A stretch of 64,000 bases of DNA, taken from Chitinophagales bacterium (GTDB lineage: Bacteria; Bacteroidota; Bacteroidia; Chitinophagales; Chitinophagaceae). How positions within the stretch are numbered: position 1 is the first letter of the stretch; each line of letters starts with the position of its first letter. The stretch lies in contig JAFLBM010000002.1 in NCBI GenBank assembly GCA_017303455.1, positions 124,001-188,000 on the forward strand, given 5' to 3'. Positions 53,682-61,738 of this stretch are shown here, piece by piece. The translations under genes and the position numbers were made by a program. The notes under the pieces were generated by a model. The model had not been told where the DNA came from and searched no databases. It saw only the letters and a list, made by a program, of their open reading frames with translations.

Positions 53682-54986
53682 TTAAAGCGATTTGAGATAT
53701 TCCGCCAGGTCTTGTTTTTCAGATGTAGTCAAATTCAGACTCTTGTGATTATTATAATGATTAATCACATCGGGAATTGTTGCAAACCTGCCATCGTGAT
53801 AAAAGCCACCTTTTGCTCTTGCAAATAATCCTTCCAATGGGGGTGTTCGGTACTTACCAGTTGGAGAACGGTTTGCTTCAAAATCATCAATGCCAATTTC
53901 TGCAGGTGTATGCAATATAGTTGCTGCATTTTTATATAACTGCGGTGAGTGGCAGGAAGCACATTGTGCTTTATTCATAAATAACCCTTTACCACGGCCT
54001 GCTGCAGCTACATCAAAACTTCCAGCTGGCGGCTTAGGTGCATCTATAGAATGTTGATATGCTTTTAATGCAGGTAGTTTAGAAGTGATAAGGTCTGGTG
54101 TATTCATTACATTGAAAAAACTATTTTCAACTGCAATCGGATATTTAGTTGCATTATTCAATCGTGGGTCAGAAAAATTTCCTTTACCATGCATTTCTAA
54201 ATTAGCAACAAACGCATTCCAATAGCTGATATCGCCCCAGCCGGTATAAGTAGTAAGTGCAACATCTTTTAAGCCGAATGCGGCAGGGATAAGATTGGCA
54301 GCAACTGCTCCATTAGGCTGAAGTGCTTTTCCATCCATAAATAATGTTGCTCCGAATTTACCAGGCCCCCACATTCCAAGAACTGCACGCAGAGTAGCTT
54401 CATCAACATGCAACATATTGGCAATAGGCTGTGCATTGTCAGTTAATGAAATAATAGTACCCACATTCAGGTCCCTGTTAGGCCATCCATCTAACCTTTT
54501 ACCAATACCAGGTGCAAATGAATCATCAACGGTTGAATGACAAACGGCACAGGTAATACCGATTGATTTTAAAGAACCATTTTCATTAAATGTGCCCTTG
54601 ACACCTACAACTGAATTTAATTTTAAAAGAGCAAGTGTAGTTGCCGGGTCATCTAAATCAACTGCGCCGGATTGAATACCTGACACTATACTGGCAGGTA
54701 ATACCTCAGCATCCACTTTTAAACCCACCGCCAGTGCTGTTCGTGGACTTACCCCGCTACCATATCCGCCATTAGCTGCCCCTGCAATTGCTTTATCAAT
54801 GTGTAGCAGGCTGCTCCAAAAATCCTCGTCGCCAAAAGTATCAAAACGAAAAATATTTTTCCCTTCACTAACCAATGCCGGATCAGGATGGTCAGGTTTA
54901 TTATTGTCTTTGTCTTTCTTGCATTGTGTAAAGCCGATAACGACCAAAGACATCAATGCTAAGATTATTTGTTTTTTGTAACTCAT
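53682..54986 (-). CDS. Dihaem c-type cytochrome lipoprotein, cytochrome c peroxidase-like
   Basis: This 434-residue protein has a lipoprotein-like signal (MSYKKQIILALMSLVVIGFTQC, then KKDKDNN). There are two haem motifs: CAVCH near residue 147 and CASCH near residue 345. A C-terminal KYRTPPLEGLFARAKGGFYHDGRFATIPDVINHY segment resembles the MauG/cytochrome c peroxidase family C-domain. It probably resides in the periplasm or outer membrane and moves electrons or reduces peroxide. Its promoter (55051-55082) matches the sigma-factor regulon. Family placement is moderate because the N-terminal half is unusual. Confidence 0.75.
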   Translation of the reverse strand: MSYKKQIILALMSLVVIGFTQCKKDKDNNKPDHPDPALVSEGKNIFRFDTFGDEDFWSSLLHIDKAIAGAANGGYGSGVSPRTALAVGLKVDAEVLPASIVSGIQSGAVDLDDPATTLALLKLNSVVGVKGTFNENGSLKSIGITCAVCHSTVDDSFAPGIGKRLDGWPNRDLNVGTIISLTDNAQPIANMLHVDEATLRAVLGMWGPGKFGATLFMDGKALQPNGAVAANLIPAAFGLKDVALTTYTGWGDISYWNAFVANLEMHGKGNFSDPRLNNATKYPIAVENSFFNVMNTPDLITSKLPALKAYQHSIDAPKPPAGSFDVAAAGRGKGLFMNKAQCASCHSPQLYKNAATILHTPAEIGIDDFEANRSPTGKYRTPPLEGLFARAKGGFYHDGRFATIPDVINHYNNHKSLNLTTSEKQDLAEYLKSL

Positions 54987-55050
54987 AATGGTATTGTTTA
55001 ATTATTGTTTTGACTATGCATTTTAACCCTTCCTATTACCGTCTAACTCT

Positions 55051-55082
55051 TAATTAGAGAAATTAATGACAGAAAGGTTACA
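55051..55082 (-). promoter_or_regulatory. ECF-type promoter of the dihaem cytochrome gene
   Basis: On the minus strand TGTAACCTTTCT (55082-55071) is followed after exactly 11 bases by CTCTAATTA (55059-55051). This matches three other promoters in the region with identical spacing. The cytochrome start codon is about 65 bases downstream. Confidence 0.8.
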
Positions 55083-55202
55083 ATCTAAATCGGGTAGTTT
55101 TTTATTTATTCCGGGAAAAAGGATTGCTGTTGTCGATTGGCAGTAATGAACGGCCCAGTACAATCAATTGTAAAAGAATTGAGGGAGATTTATATAAAAA
55201 GG

Positions 55203-55231
55203 CAAACGTCCCGTAGGGATCGGGACGTTTG
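55203..55231 (-). terminator. Intrinsic terminator after the cupredoxin gene
   Basis: CAAACGTCCCG and CGGGACGTTTG form a perfect 11-bp stem around a 7-base loop. On the minus strand it is followed by CCTTTTTATATA. It lies 48 bases after the stop of the cupredoxin gene, closing the DUF4142-cupredoxin transcript. Confidence 0.88.
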
Positions 55232-55278
55232 TTCTGCCTTACCAAAACCAACCTAAATAACCACCACCTTGGAAAGAA

Positions 55279-55647
55279 TCATTCAACTATTATTTTCCCT
55301 TTCATTACGGGATGCAGACTGCAATAATAGTTTTGCGAACTTGTTGCAACTAACGTCCAAAACTTCTCCGTTGGCAAGGTAGAGGAAGACCATTCTTTTT
55401 TGCTTTCTTCTGTTACATCATGTTCAACCAGGTCACGGTTAACAAAAACTATGCGGTCTCCTTTTTTTACTACTATTTCTTCGGGAACAAATTTCATTTG
55501 TTTTATTTCAACCGTATGCATTTTGTAGGAGGGTGCAGTAGATTTTTTTTCCTCCTGAGGTACATTTTCATTTCCAGAAGAGCAACCGTTCAAGACGAAT
55601 AGCAACATACAGGAAAATTGTACAAAGAGTATTCTGAAATTTTTCAT
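55279..55647 (-). CDS. Cupredoxin (plastocyanin-like) lipoprotein
   Basis: This 122-residue protein has a lipoprotein signal (FVLNGC, then SSGNEN) and a type 1 copper domain. The likely ligands are the His in LVEHDV (about 78) and the C-terminal loop C-S-L-H-P-V-M (about 109-115), giving Cys, His and Met. It is a small periplasmic electron carrier. Its start overlaps the stop of the DUF4142 gene by four bases, so the two are coupled. It is a plausible partner of the dihaem cytochrome expressed from the same type of promoter. Confidence 0.85.
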   Translation of the reverse strand: MKNFRILFVQFSCMLLFVLNGCSSGNENVPQEEKKSTAPSYKMHTVEIKQMKFVPEEIVVKKGDRIVFVNRDLVEHDVTEESKKEWSSSTLPTEKFWTLVATSSQNYYCSLHPVMKGKIIVE

Positions 55648-56189
55648 TTGTGAATCATTTTTTGTAACATTTCTGCATGAGAAAGATGTGTTTTTAAAGC
55701 GGGCACCACATTCTGTAATAATGATCTCACCTCAGCATTGTCGGTCTCTGGAATCAGGATTGACTCTACCACTGATATAACTGCTTTATGATAAGCTACT
55801 TCATTATTAATATAGGCCTTGTCAAATGCTTTTCCTTTTTTAGAACGTAATTCCTTCTTTGTTTTTTCCGCATCAGTCAATAATTTTTGAGTAAGGTTAT
55901 TAGTTTGTGGGGTAACTTTCAACTTTGTTACCAGTGCTACAGCCTGGGCAATAACAGCTTTGTGGTCATTAGCCATTGTTCTTGCAAATTTCAGTATATC
56001 CGCATTTTTTGAGTTTGTCAATGCAATTTCCGCATAGTCAATATCAATCTGGTTAGCAGTAACTGCAACCGAAGCTACTTCAGGGTCGGAGAGTTTGAGA
56101 GATTGCTGGGCTATTGCCGGAACGGAGAACATCAATAAACCGGTAATAGCTACTGTCGTCAAAACAGCTAAGGATCTGTTCTTTTTCAT
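55644..56189 (-). CDS. DUF4142 (ferritin-like) exported protein
   Basis: This 181-residue protein has a signal peptide (about 1-27, ending AIAQQ) and a helical DUF4142 domain: DPEVASVAVTANQIDIDYAEIAL, LKFARTMANDHKAVIAQAVAL, then FDKAYINNEVAYHKAVISVVE and a final LKTHLSHAEMLQKM helix. The His/Glu pattern is of the ferritin-like type (DHK, YHK, THLSHAE). Its function is unsettled; such proteins are often found in stress regulons. It has an ECF-type promoter 28-60 bases upstream. Confidence 0.82.
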   Translation of the reverse strand: MKKNRSLAVLTTVAITGLLMFSVPAIAQQSLKLSDPEVASVAVTANQIDIDYAEIALTNSKNADILKFARTMANDHKAVIAQAVALVTKLKVTPQTNNLTQKLLTDAEKTKKELRSKKGKAFDKAYINNEVAYHKAVISVVESILIPETDNAEVRSLLQNVVPALKTHLSHAEMLQKMIHK

Positions 56190-56216
56190 TTTAATATATT
56201 TATGTGAATTGAATAA

Positions 56217-56248
56217 TAATTAGAGTAAGCAAAAGGAGAAAGGTTACA
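56217..56248 (-). promoter_or_regulatory. ECF-type promoter of the DUF4142-cupredoxin pair
   Basis: On the minus strand TGTAACCTTTCT (56248-56237), 11 bases, then CTCTAATTA (56225-56217). The two boxes are identical to those of the dihaem cytochrome promoter at 55051-55082, with a different spacer. The DUF4142 start is 27 bases downstream. Confidence 0.82.
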
Positions 56249-56280
56249 GGTTATGGCAGCCTTTTATTTTTCCAATTACT

Positions 56281-56949
56281 TTATAATTCTACAGTGACAG
56301 ATTTATCGGATACACCCAGGTTTGTAAGGCTTTGCATTACTGCATCCACCATTGGCGGCGGGCCACACACATAAAGATTTTCATTGTAATGGGGGAGCAT
56401 CTCCCTTAGTATTTGTTGGGTAATAAACCCATGCCTGTAGCCGGTTAAAGATTCGTCTGAAAGAATATTAATCATTTCTGCTCCTAAATAATTTTTCAAT
56501 TCTTTCTCCAGTATTATATCTTCCTTTTTTTTGTTTGCAAAGATCAACCGGTTGCCACTAAGCATATTTTCTTTAGCTAATTGCCTGAATATGGATACAA
56601 AAGGAGTAACACCTGCTCCCCCGGCAATAAATAGACCCGGACCTTTATAAGTGATAGCTCCCCAGCTATCATGAATAATCAACTCATCATTGGGAATTAA
56701 TTTCAGTAATTCGTTCGTAACACCATTGTGCGGTGGATATGTTTTCACAATAAATTCAAGATGATTATCATCAGGCAAACTGGTAAAAGTGAAAGGTCTT
56801 TTTTCATTATCCCAGGTTGCATTATTAATAGCCAGTTCTGTCGCCTGGCCGGAGATATAGCTGTAACCTTCTGGCTTTTCTGTTGAAATTTTTAATGTAT
56901 CATGAGTAACCTTATCAACCGCTATAACTTTTACAATATATGGTTCCAT
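56281..56949 (-). CDS. Ferredoxin/flavodoxin-NADP reductase-family oxidoreductase
   Basis: This 222-residue cytoplasmic protein has an FAD-binding barrel (YSYISGQATELAI near 29; RPFTFTSLP near 51) and an NAD(P)-binding domain (GPGLFIAGGAGVTPFVSIFR near 103; LYVCGPPPMVDAVMQSL near 193). It transfers electrons between NAD(P)H and a carrier. No ferredoxin domain is fused. It lies downstream of folE by 73 bases in the same direction and may be transcribed from the divergent sigma-dependent promoter. The redox partner is unknown. Confidence 0.85.
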   Translation of the reverse strand: MEPYIVKVIAVDKVTHDTLKISTEKPEGYSYISGQATELAINNATWDNEKRPFTFTSLPDDNHLEFIVKTYPPHNGVTNELLKLIPNDELIIHDSWGAITYKGPGLFIAGGAGVTPFVSIFRQLAKENMLSGNRLIFANKKKEDIILEKELKNYLGAEMINILSDESLTGYRHGFITQQILREMLPHYNENLYVCGPPPMVDAVMQSLTNLGVSDKSVTVEL

Positions 56950-57022
56950 CTGTTTTCTTTTGCTGGTTAAATATTTATTACAATTTTATTTTCCATCAGA
57001 ATGAAGAGAATTTCTTATCATC

Positions 57023-57709
57023 CTATTTAATATAAGCCAGGAATTCACTCTTTGTTTCTTCTCTGTTAAAACGTCCGGTATACGAAGATGTGATGGTGCT
57101 GCTTTGTGTATCCTGCACCCCTCTTGATGAAACACACAGATGTGTAGCATCAACTAGTACTGCTACATCTTGTGTGCTTAATACTGTCCTCAATTCATTA
57201 GCTATCTGCATTGTGAGCCTTTCCTGTACTTGAGGACGGTGGGCATAGTACTGAACGATGCGGTTTATCTTTGACAAGCCAATTACTTTTCCTGATGAAA
57301 TGTAAGCGACATGCACTTTACCAATAATCGGAACAAAATGATGTTCGCAGTTTGAGTAAAATGTTATGTTTTTTTCAACGAGCATCTGGTTATACCTGTA
57401 CTTATTTTCGAACAGGGCTATTGCAGGTTTGTTCCTGGGGTCGAGACCGCTGAAAATCTCTTTTACAAACATTTTAGCCACCCGGCCAGGTGTTCCTCTT
57501 AAGCTATCATCACTCAAATCCAGTCCAAGTGTATTCATTATTTCTCGGAAATGCCCGGAGATAATTTTTATTTTTTCTTCATCCGTCAAGTCAAAGGCAT
57601 CGGCTCTTAAAGGCGTATCATAAGAGGTAGAAATATGTTGTTCGCCAATTACATCTTCCAGGTAAAGTTTATCTGCTGGTATCTTAATTGCCGTTCCATT
57701 ATGGTTCAT
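57023..57709 (-). CDS. folE: GTP cyclohydrolase I
   Basis: This 228-residue enzyme makes 7,8-dihydroneopterin triphosphate, the first step of folate and pterin synthesis. Landmarks are the zinc ligands in FYSNCEHHFVPIIG (Cys and His, near 118) and ATHLCVSSRGVQD (Cys, near 189), and the SKINRIVQYYAHRPQVQERL helix. Placement beside a sigma factor, DoxX-like, flavin reductase and cupredoxin genes, not folate genes, suggests a stress-induced copy. GTP cyclohydrolase genes also occur in light- or stress-responsive regulons in other bacteria. Confidence 0.93.
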   Translation of the reverse strand: MNHNGTAIKIPADKLYLEDVIGEQHISTSYDTPLRADAFDLTDEEKIKIISGHFREIMNTLGLDLSDDSLRGTPGRVAKMFVKEIFSGLDPRNKPAIALFENKYRYNQMLVEKNITFYSNCEHHFVPIIGKVHVAYISSGKVIGLSKINRIVQYYAHRPQVQERLTMQIANELRTVLSTQDVAVLVDATHLCVSSRGVQDTQSSTITSSYTGRFNREETKSEFLAYIK

Positions 57710-57766
57710 GCTACTTATAATTTGTATGATTAGTTAACTATTTATTTTGTGTGTAGCTACCTGTTA

Positions 57767-58174
57767 TCAGGTTATGGCACTTTGTGTTGTTTTTTTATTA
57801 GTAAGTACTCCGGAAAGTTTTGCCAAAGCAAATGCGCCAACTGCCATCACTAAATCTCTCACTGCCACATCAAAGTAATGTCCACTAAAAACCAATATGA
57901 ATGCAATAAGTATAAGCCATCCCATTACAACCCAGGCACCAATTTTTGGCCGCAATAATACCAACAGGCCTGCGGCAATTTCAATGATACCAACAATAGA
58001 CATAAATGCTGTTGCGCTGAATGGCAACACATTGGTTAGAGATTCACCCAGATAATCTTTCCAATTAGTGAGCAGGTTAGTAAATTTATCTAACCCTGCT
58101 ACAATGGGAACAAAGCCGTAAGTATATTTTAAAACTTCTTGTACTTGTTGATTACCTTTATTTTCATTTTCCAT
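57767..58174 (-). CDS. DoxX-like four-helix membrane protein
   Basis: The start at 58174 (MENENKG..., 135 residues) is preferred over 58216 because it removes a non-conserved leader and leaves room for the promoter. Four hydrophobic segments (about 16-30, 48-70, 77-98, 103-125) include YGFVPIVAGLDKFTNLL and IVGIIEIAAGLLVLLRPKIGAW, the DoxX/DUF-type pattern with an Asp-Lys near the first helix. It is an inner-membrane protein, possibly linked with quinone or redox stress. It is the first gene of the divergent unit DoxX-folE-reductase. Confidence 0.7.
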   Translation of the reverse strand: MENENKGNQQVQEVLKYTYGFVPIVAGLDKFTNLLTNWKDYLGESLTNVLPFSATAFMSIVGIIEIAAGLLVLLRPKIGAWVVMGWLILIAFILVFSGHYFDVAVRDLVMAVGAFALAKLSGVLTNKKTTQSAIT

Positions 58175-58224
58175 GATGAATTTTTTATATAATTTATAAT
58201 AGGATACTGTAAGCAATATTGTAT

Positions 58225-58256
58225 TGATTAGAACAAGAACAGGTAAAAAGGTTACA
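58225..58256 (-). promoter_or_regulatory. ECF-type promoter of the DoxX-like/folE unit
   Basis: On the minus strand TGTAACCTTTTT (58256-58245), 11 bases, then TTCTAATCA (58233-58225). It is back-to-back with the sigma gene promoter. The two -35 boxes form an AAGGTTACA...TGTAACCTT inverted pair separated by 20 bases. The DoxX start is about 50 bases downstream. Confidence 0.8.
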
Positions 58257-58276
58257 GAAAAAAACAGTCGTATCTT

Positions 58277-58308
58277 TGTAACCTTATTTGCAGGCTACAC
58301 TCTAATCA
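58277..58308 (+). promoter_or_regulatory. Autoregulatory ECF-type promoter of the sigma factor gene
   Basis: TGTAACCTTATT (58277-58288), 11 bases, then CTCTAATCA (58300-58308). The start codon is only nine bases further, so the transcript would have almost no leader. The region also contains TATCTTTG (58271-58278), a match to the housekeeping -7 consensus, which could give basal expression. Confidence 0.8.
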
Positions 58309-58317
58309 ACAGTCAAA

Positions 58318-58968
58318 ATGAATCGAGAGGAAATAATAGAAACAACTGACACTTCAGACATTGAAGTGATAAACAGAATTTTAGAGGGGAATAAAAACCT
58401 CTATAGTACTATTGTGCGTAGGTATAACCAGCGGCTTTACAGGATAGGTATGTCTATCCTTAGTGATGATGCAGAAGTGGAAGATGTAATGCAGGTGGTT
58501 TACATAAACGCTTATGAAAATCTTGGAAAGTTTGCGTTCAAAGCAAGTTTCTCTACATGGCTTACAAGGATACTGATTAATGAATGTTTATTACGTTTAA
58601 AAAAGAGAGGGAAGACTATCATTATGAATGATGGAAATATGGAAAATGAAATACAACACTGGCAAGCAGGTGAAACTCCTGTTACAAAAGTTCTCAATAC
58701 AGAACTAAAAACGATATTGGCTGATGCCATCAGTAAATTACCCGAAATATACAGAACCGTATTTGTTATGCGTGAAATTGAAAATATGAATGTTGCGGAA
58801 ACACAGACATGCCTTGACATCAGTGAAGTGAATGTAAAAGTGAGATTAAACCGTGCCAAAGCCATGTTAAGAGAATTACTTGCTAATTATTATAAGAAAG
58901 AAGATATTCTGCATTTTCATCTTACCAGGTGTGACAGGATGGTAGAGCAGGTTATGAGCAAAATTTAA
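58318..58968 (+). CDS. ECF RNA polymerase sigma factor
   Basis: This 216-residue sigma factor has region 2 (YSTIVRRYNQRLYRIGMSIL..., DDAEVEDVMQVVYINAYENLGKF, FSTWLTRILINECLLRLKKR; about 28-100) and region 4 (AISKLPEIYRTVFVMREIEN, MNVAETQTCLDISEVNVKVRL, NRAKAMLREL; about 137-190). A short C-terminal tail includes a His/Cys stretch (LHFHLTRCDRM), reminiscent of metal- or redox-responsive tails; that is speculation. No anti-sigma gene follows. The four matching promoters around it make autoregulation and control of the flanking operons likely. Confidence 0.9.
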   Translation: MNREEIIETTDTSDIEVINRILEGNKNLYSTIVRRYNQRLYRIGMSILSDDAEVEDVMQVVYINAYENLGKFAFKASFSTWLTRILINECLLRLKKRGKTIIMNDGNMENEIQHWQAGETPVTKVLNTELKTILADAISKLPEIYRTVFVMREIENMNVAETQTCLDISEVNVKVRLNRAKAMLRELLANYYKKEDILHFHLTRCDRMVEQVMSKI

Positions 58969-59372
58969 ATGATGTAAATTTTGTTTCAAGCTTTTTAGCT
59001 CATGTACAATATACTGTGAACTCTTCATTGTTACACAAACATACCAGTAATATGACCTATCCATTCGGATCATGCGGTTGGAATCACAGTTGTAAAACAA
59101 CCAAAGCTTATTTATTCGTATTGTATCAAATTGAGCCAAAAAATAGAATTCAGGCAACAAAATTTTAAGAAAAAGAATTGTTCAGAGGTAAACAAGAGAA
59201 ATAAAAAATCAGGCAAATCAAAAGAAGCCAAACAAAAACAATCTCACAACAAACAAAAGAATAAATATTGCTTTCCAACCTGGAAAGTAACTTCAAACAT
59301 TTTTTTTCTCTGTTTTTAGAAAGGAAAGAGGGAAGTTATTGTGCATTAAGTATTTGATTATGAATTAATTAT
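58969..59372. other. About 400 bases without a convincing gene
   Basis: This AT-rich stretch lies between the convergent ends of the sigma factor gene and mnmE. A 62-codon lysine-rich frame (59131-59319) has the composition expected by chance from A-rich DNA. No strong hairpin or promoter was found. Confidence 0.5.
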
Positions 59373-60752
59373 CTATTTACCGATACAGAATTTGGAAAAT
59401 ATATAATCGAGCATATCATCATTCGTTACTTCACCGGTTATTTCTCCAAGATAATGCAGGCAGCGCCGGATATCCAGCGATAAGAGATCTCCCGGTAATT
59501 TATGATCCAGTCCTGCACGGATATCGGCCAGTGATTTTTCGACTTCTCTTAAAGCATGATAGTGACGGGCATTGGTTACAATGGTACTCTCGGTGTTTAA
59601 CCGGCCCTGCAATACCGCATCAACCATTTTTTGTTTCAATACTTCTGTATGCAGGTGTTGTTTGGCCGCAATAAAAACAACCTTATCCAGGTCGGTAAAT
59701 TTTTCTTTTGCTTCTTTTTCACCGGCAATATCAATTTTGTTAGCTACCAGTAAATAATTGAGTTGCTGCTTTTCAATCTCTGTTTTCAGTGTTTCAATTG
59801 CTGAACGGGTATCATTGGCATCAAAGAGAAAGAGTACCAGGTCGGCCTGCTTCATCTTTTCAAGGCTTCGCTCTATCCCGGCCGATTCTATGATATCGCC
59901 ACTATGTTCCCTGATACCCGCTGTATCAATAAGCCTGAAAAGAATACCATCTATATTAAGCACTTCTTCAATTGTATCCCTGGTAGTACCGGGAATTTCG
60001 CTGACAATAGCCCGGTCCTCCTGCAACAAGGCATTCAGTAACGTTGATTTACCTGCATTCGGTTTACCAATAATCGCAACGCTGACTCCATTCTTGATCA
60101 CATTACCTAACTGGAAGGAAGCCGTGAGCTTTGTTGTTGTATCACTCATCTCCGTAATCAATTCATAAAATTGCTTACGGTCAGCAAACTCCACATCTTC
60201 CTGCGAAAAATCAAGCTCCAGTTCTATTAGTGCAGAGAACCGGATCATTCTTTCTCTTAATGCTTTCAGTTTTTCAGAGAAACCTCCCCGCATGGTATGT
60301 AAAGCTGCTTTGCGGGCAGCAGCGGTATTACTGGCAATCAGATCAGCTACGGCTTCTGCCTGGGCAAGATCCAATTTGCCATTCAAAAAAGCTCTTTGTG
60401 TAAATTCACCGGGCTTGGCCAGCCTTGCCCCTTTTTCCAGGCAGGCTTCAATAACCTGCTGCTGCACAAAAGGAGAGCCATGACAGCTTATTTCAATCAC
60501 ATCTTCACCGGTATAGGATCGTGGTGATTTATAAAGGGAGACGACCACCTCATCCAACACCTCATCCCCCTGCTTTAAAAATCCGACATGTAAGCTGTGT
60601 GAAGGTTGTTGGGTAATATCTTTTGAAGGAAATAATTCATTGACTATAGCAAAAGCTTTTGTGCCGCTGATGCGTATCACCCCAATAGCTCCTATGCCCG
60701 GTGCTGTGGCTAAGGCCACAATTGTATCATCCCATCCTGCCAGTTGATTCAT
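59373..60752 (-). CDS. mnmE: tRNA modification GTPase MnmE (TrmE)
   Basis: This 459-residue enzyme works with MnmG to install cmnm5 groups on U34 of certain tRNAs. The N-terminal tetrahydrofolate-binding domain starts with TIVALATAPGIGAIGVIRISG-like sequence (DDTIVALATAPGIGAIG). The central GTPase domain has G1 GKPNAGKST (about 228), the G3 DTAG segment (LIDTAGIR) and G4 NKID. The C-terminus ends in F-C-I-G-K, with the catalytic Cys. A TATTTTTG box (60764-60757, minus strand) lies just before the start. It is housekeeping and intact. Confidence 0.96.
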   Translation of the reverse strand: MNQLAGWDDTIVALATAPGIGAIGVIRISGTKAFAIVNELFPSKDITQQPSHSLHVGFLKQGDEVLDEVVVSLYKSPRSYTGEDVIEISCHGSPFVQQQVIEACLEKGARLAKPGEFTQRAFLNGKLDLAQAEAVADLIASNTAAARKAALHTMRGGFSEKLKALRERMIRFSALIELELDFSQEDVEFADRKQFYELITEMSDTTTKLTASFQLGNVIKNGVSVAIIGKPNAGKSTLLNALLQEDRAIVSEIPGTTRDTIEEVLNIDGILFRLIDTAGIREHSGDIIESAGIERSLEKMKQADLVLFLFDANDTRSAIETLKTEIEKQQLNYLLVANKIDIAGEKEAKEKFTDLDKVVFIAAKQHLHTEVLKQKMVDAVLQGRLNTESTIVTNARHYHALREVEKSLADIRAGLDHKLPGDLLSLDIRRCLHYLGEITGEVTNDDMLDYIFSKFCIGK

Positions 60753-60796
60753 AGCTCAAAAATAGACGTGAATGATCGTCTGGTAAAAACAAAAAA

Positions 60797-60823
60797 AATC
60801 CCCCCGGTTGAACCGGGGGGATT
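60797..60823 (-). terminator. Strong intrinsic terminator of the exbB-exbD-exbD-tonB operon
   Basis: AATCCCCCCGGTT and AACCGGGGGGATT are perfect 13-base complementary arms around a single central base. On the minus strand the hairpin is followed by TTTTTTGTTTTT. It lies 24 bases after the tonB stop. Confidence 0.95.
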
Positions 60824-60846
60824 AAATGATATGTTATCAGTTGATC

Positions 60847-61674
60847 TTACTCTGAAGCTACAACGAATGTGATAGGCTGTTTACGGTAGGCTTTCACCGG
60901 GCGGCCATTCTGAATGGCAGCAACCCAAGCTGGTCCTTTGCGGATGATCTTAACCGCTTCCTCTTCCATTCCGTACCCGTGGTTACTCAAAGCTTTTACA
61001 TCACTGATATTACCTGATTTATCCACGATGAATTGTACCCAAACAGTGTACGTTCCTTCGGGGGCTCCATTGTCAACGGGTGTATTTGGGTTCAGGTTTC
61101 TTTCCAGGTATTTTCTCCAGGCACCTTCACCGCCTTTAAAAGAAGCCTCGATCTCCACTTTCTCAAAGATCTTATTCTCATCTTCCTCTTTCTTTTCTTC
61201 GATCACCTGTTTTCCCTGGTCAATTTCCACGGGAGTGGCAATACCTTCATCTTTGATACCTTCCTGGCTTACTTCAGCGATCTTGGTTTCTTTCAATTCT
61301 TCCACAACGGGTGGCGGTTCTTCCACTTCCTCATCTTTCACGATCTTGGGAGGTGTGAATTTTGTCATCTCGATCTTGGGAGGTTCTGGTGGTTTTGGCG
61401 GAGGCGGAGGCGGGAGTTCAGGCTTTTCTTCTTCCTGCTTGAGATCCTGGATAGTTACTTCTTTGATATCAAGGTTCTCCTTCTCACTGCTTTTCAATGA
61501 ACTGGCCAAAACAGACCCCAACAAGGCCAACAGGGCCACTGATGCAGTAATGATCAGGGCACCGGTGATCCGTTTGTTGTAGGTCTTACGCAGCTCATAA
61601 GCTCCATAATCCTTGTTCCGCCCCTCGAAAATGAGGTCCAGAACATCGGAGGACAATATCTTATTTGCGTCCAT
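60847..61674 (-). CDS. tonB: Energy transducer TonB
   Basis: This 275-residue protein has an N-terminal membrane helix (about 36-56) and a long acidic, proline-rich periplasmic linker (EEEKPELPPPPPPKPPEPP, about 80-100; further EEPPPVVEE). The C-terminal TonB domain (about 180-275) has GTYTVWVQFIVDKSGNISDVK and VAAIQNGRPVKAYRKQPITF. It couples the proton-motive force from ExbB-ExbD to TonB-dependent transporters such as the SusC protein at 31-34 kb. The N-terminus MDANKILSSDVLDLIFEGRNKDYGAYELR is the usual Bacteroidota form. It is the last gene before the terminator. Confidence 0.95.
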   Translation of the reverse strand: MDANKILSSDVLDLIFEGRNKDYGAYELRKTYNKRITGALIITASVALLALLGSVLASSLKSSEKENLDIKEVTIQDLKQEEEKPELPPPPPPKPPEPPKIEMTKFTPPKIVKDEEVEEPPPVVEELKETKIAEVSQEGIKDEGIATPVEIDQGKQVIEEKKEEDENKIFEKVEIEASFKGGEGAWRKYLERNLNPNTPVDNGAPEGTYTVWVQFIVDKSGNISDVKALSNHGYGMEEEAVKIIRKGPAWVAAIQNGRPVKAYRKQPITFVVASE

Positions 61675-61738
61675 GCTTAAGTTGTTTTAATAAATTAGAT
61701 GCTTTTCAATACACATTCCACAACCAAAAACAGTTTAT

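Noticed and set aside
57767..57785. CAGGTTATGGCA shared between 56246 and 57767 as a regulatory repeat
   Set aside because: The second copy lies in the 3' end of the DoxX-like coding sequence and has no promoter boxes around it.
59131..59319. Lysine- and glutamine-rich 62-codon frame
   Set aside because: The composition is what A-rich DNA gives by chance; it has no domain, no promoter and no neighbour link.
60914..61582. Long plus-strand frame opposite tonB (222 codons) and similar long antisense frames across the glycan locus
   Set aside because: They are shadows of well-supported minus-strand genes; their translations are low-complexity serine-rich and have no family features.
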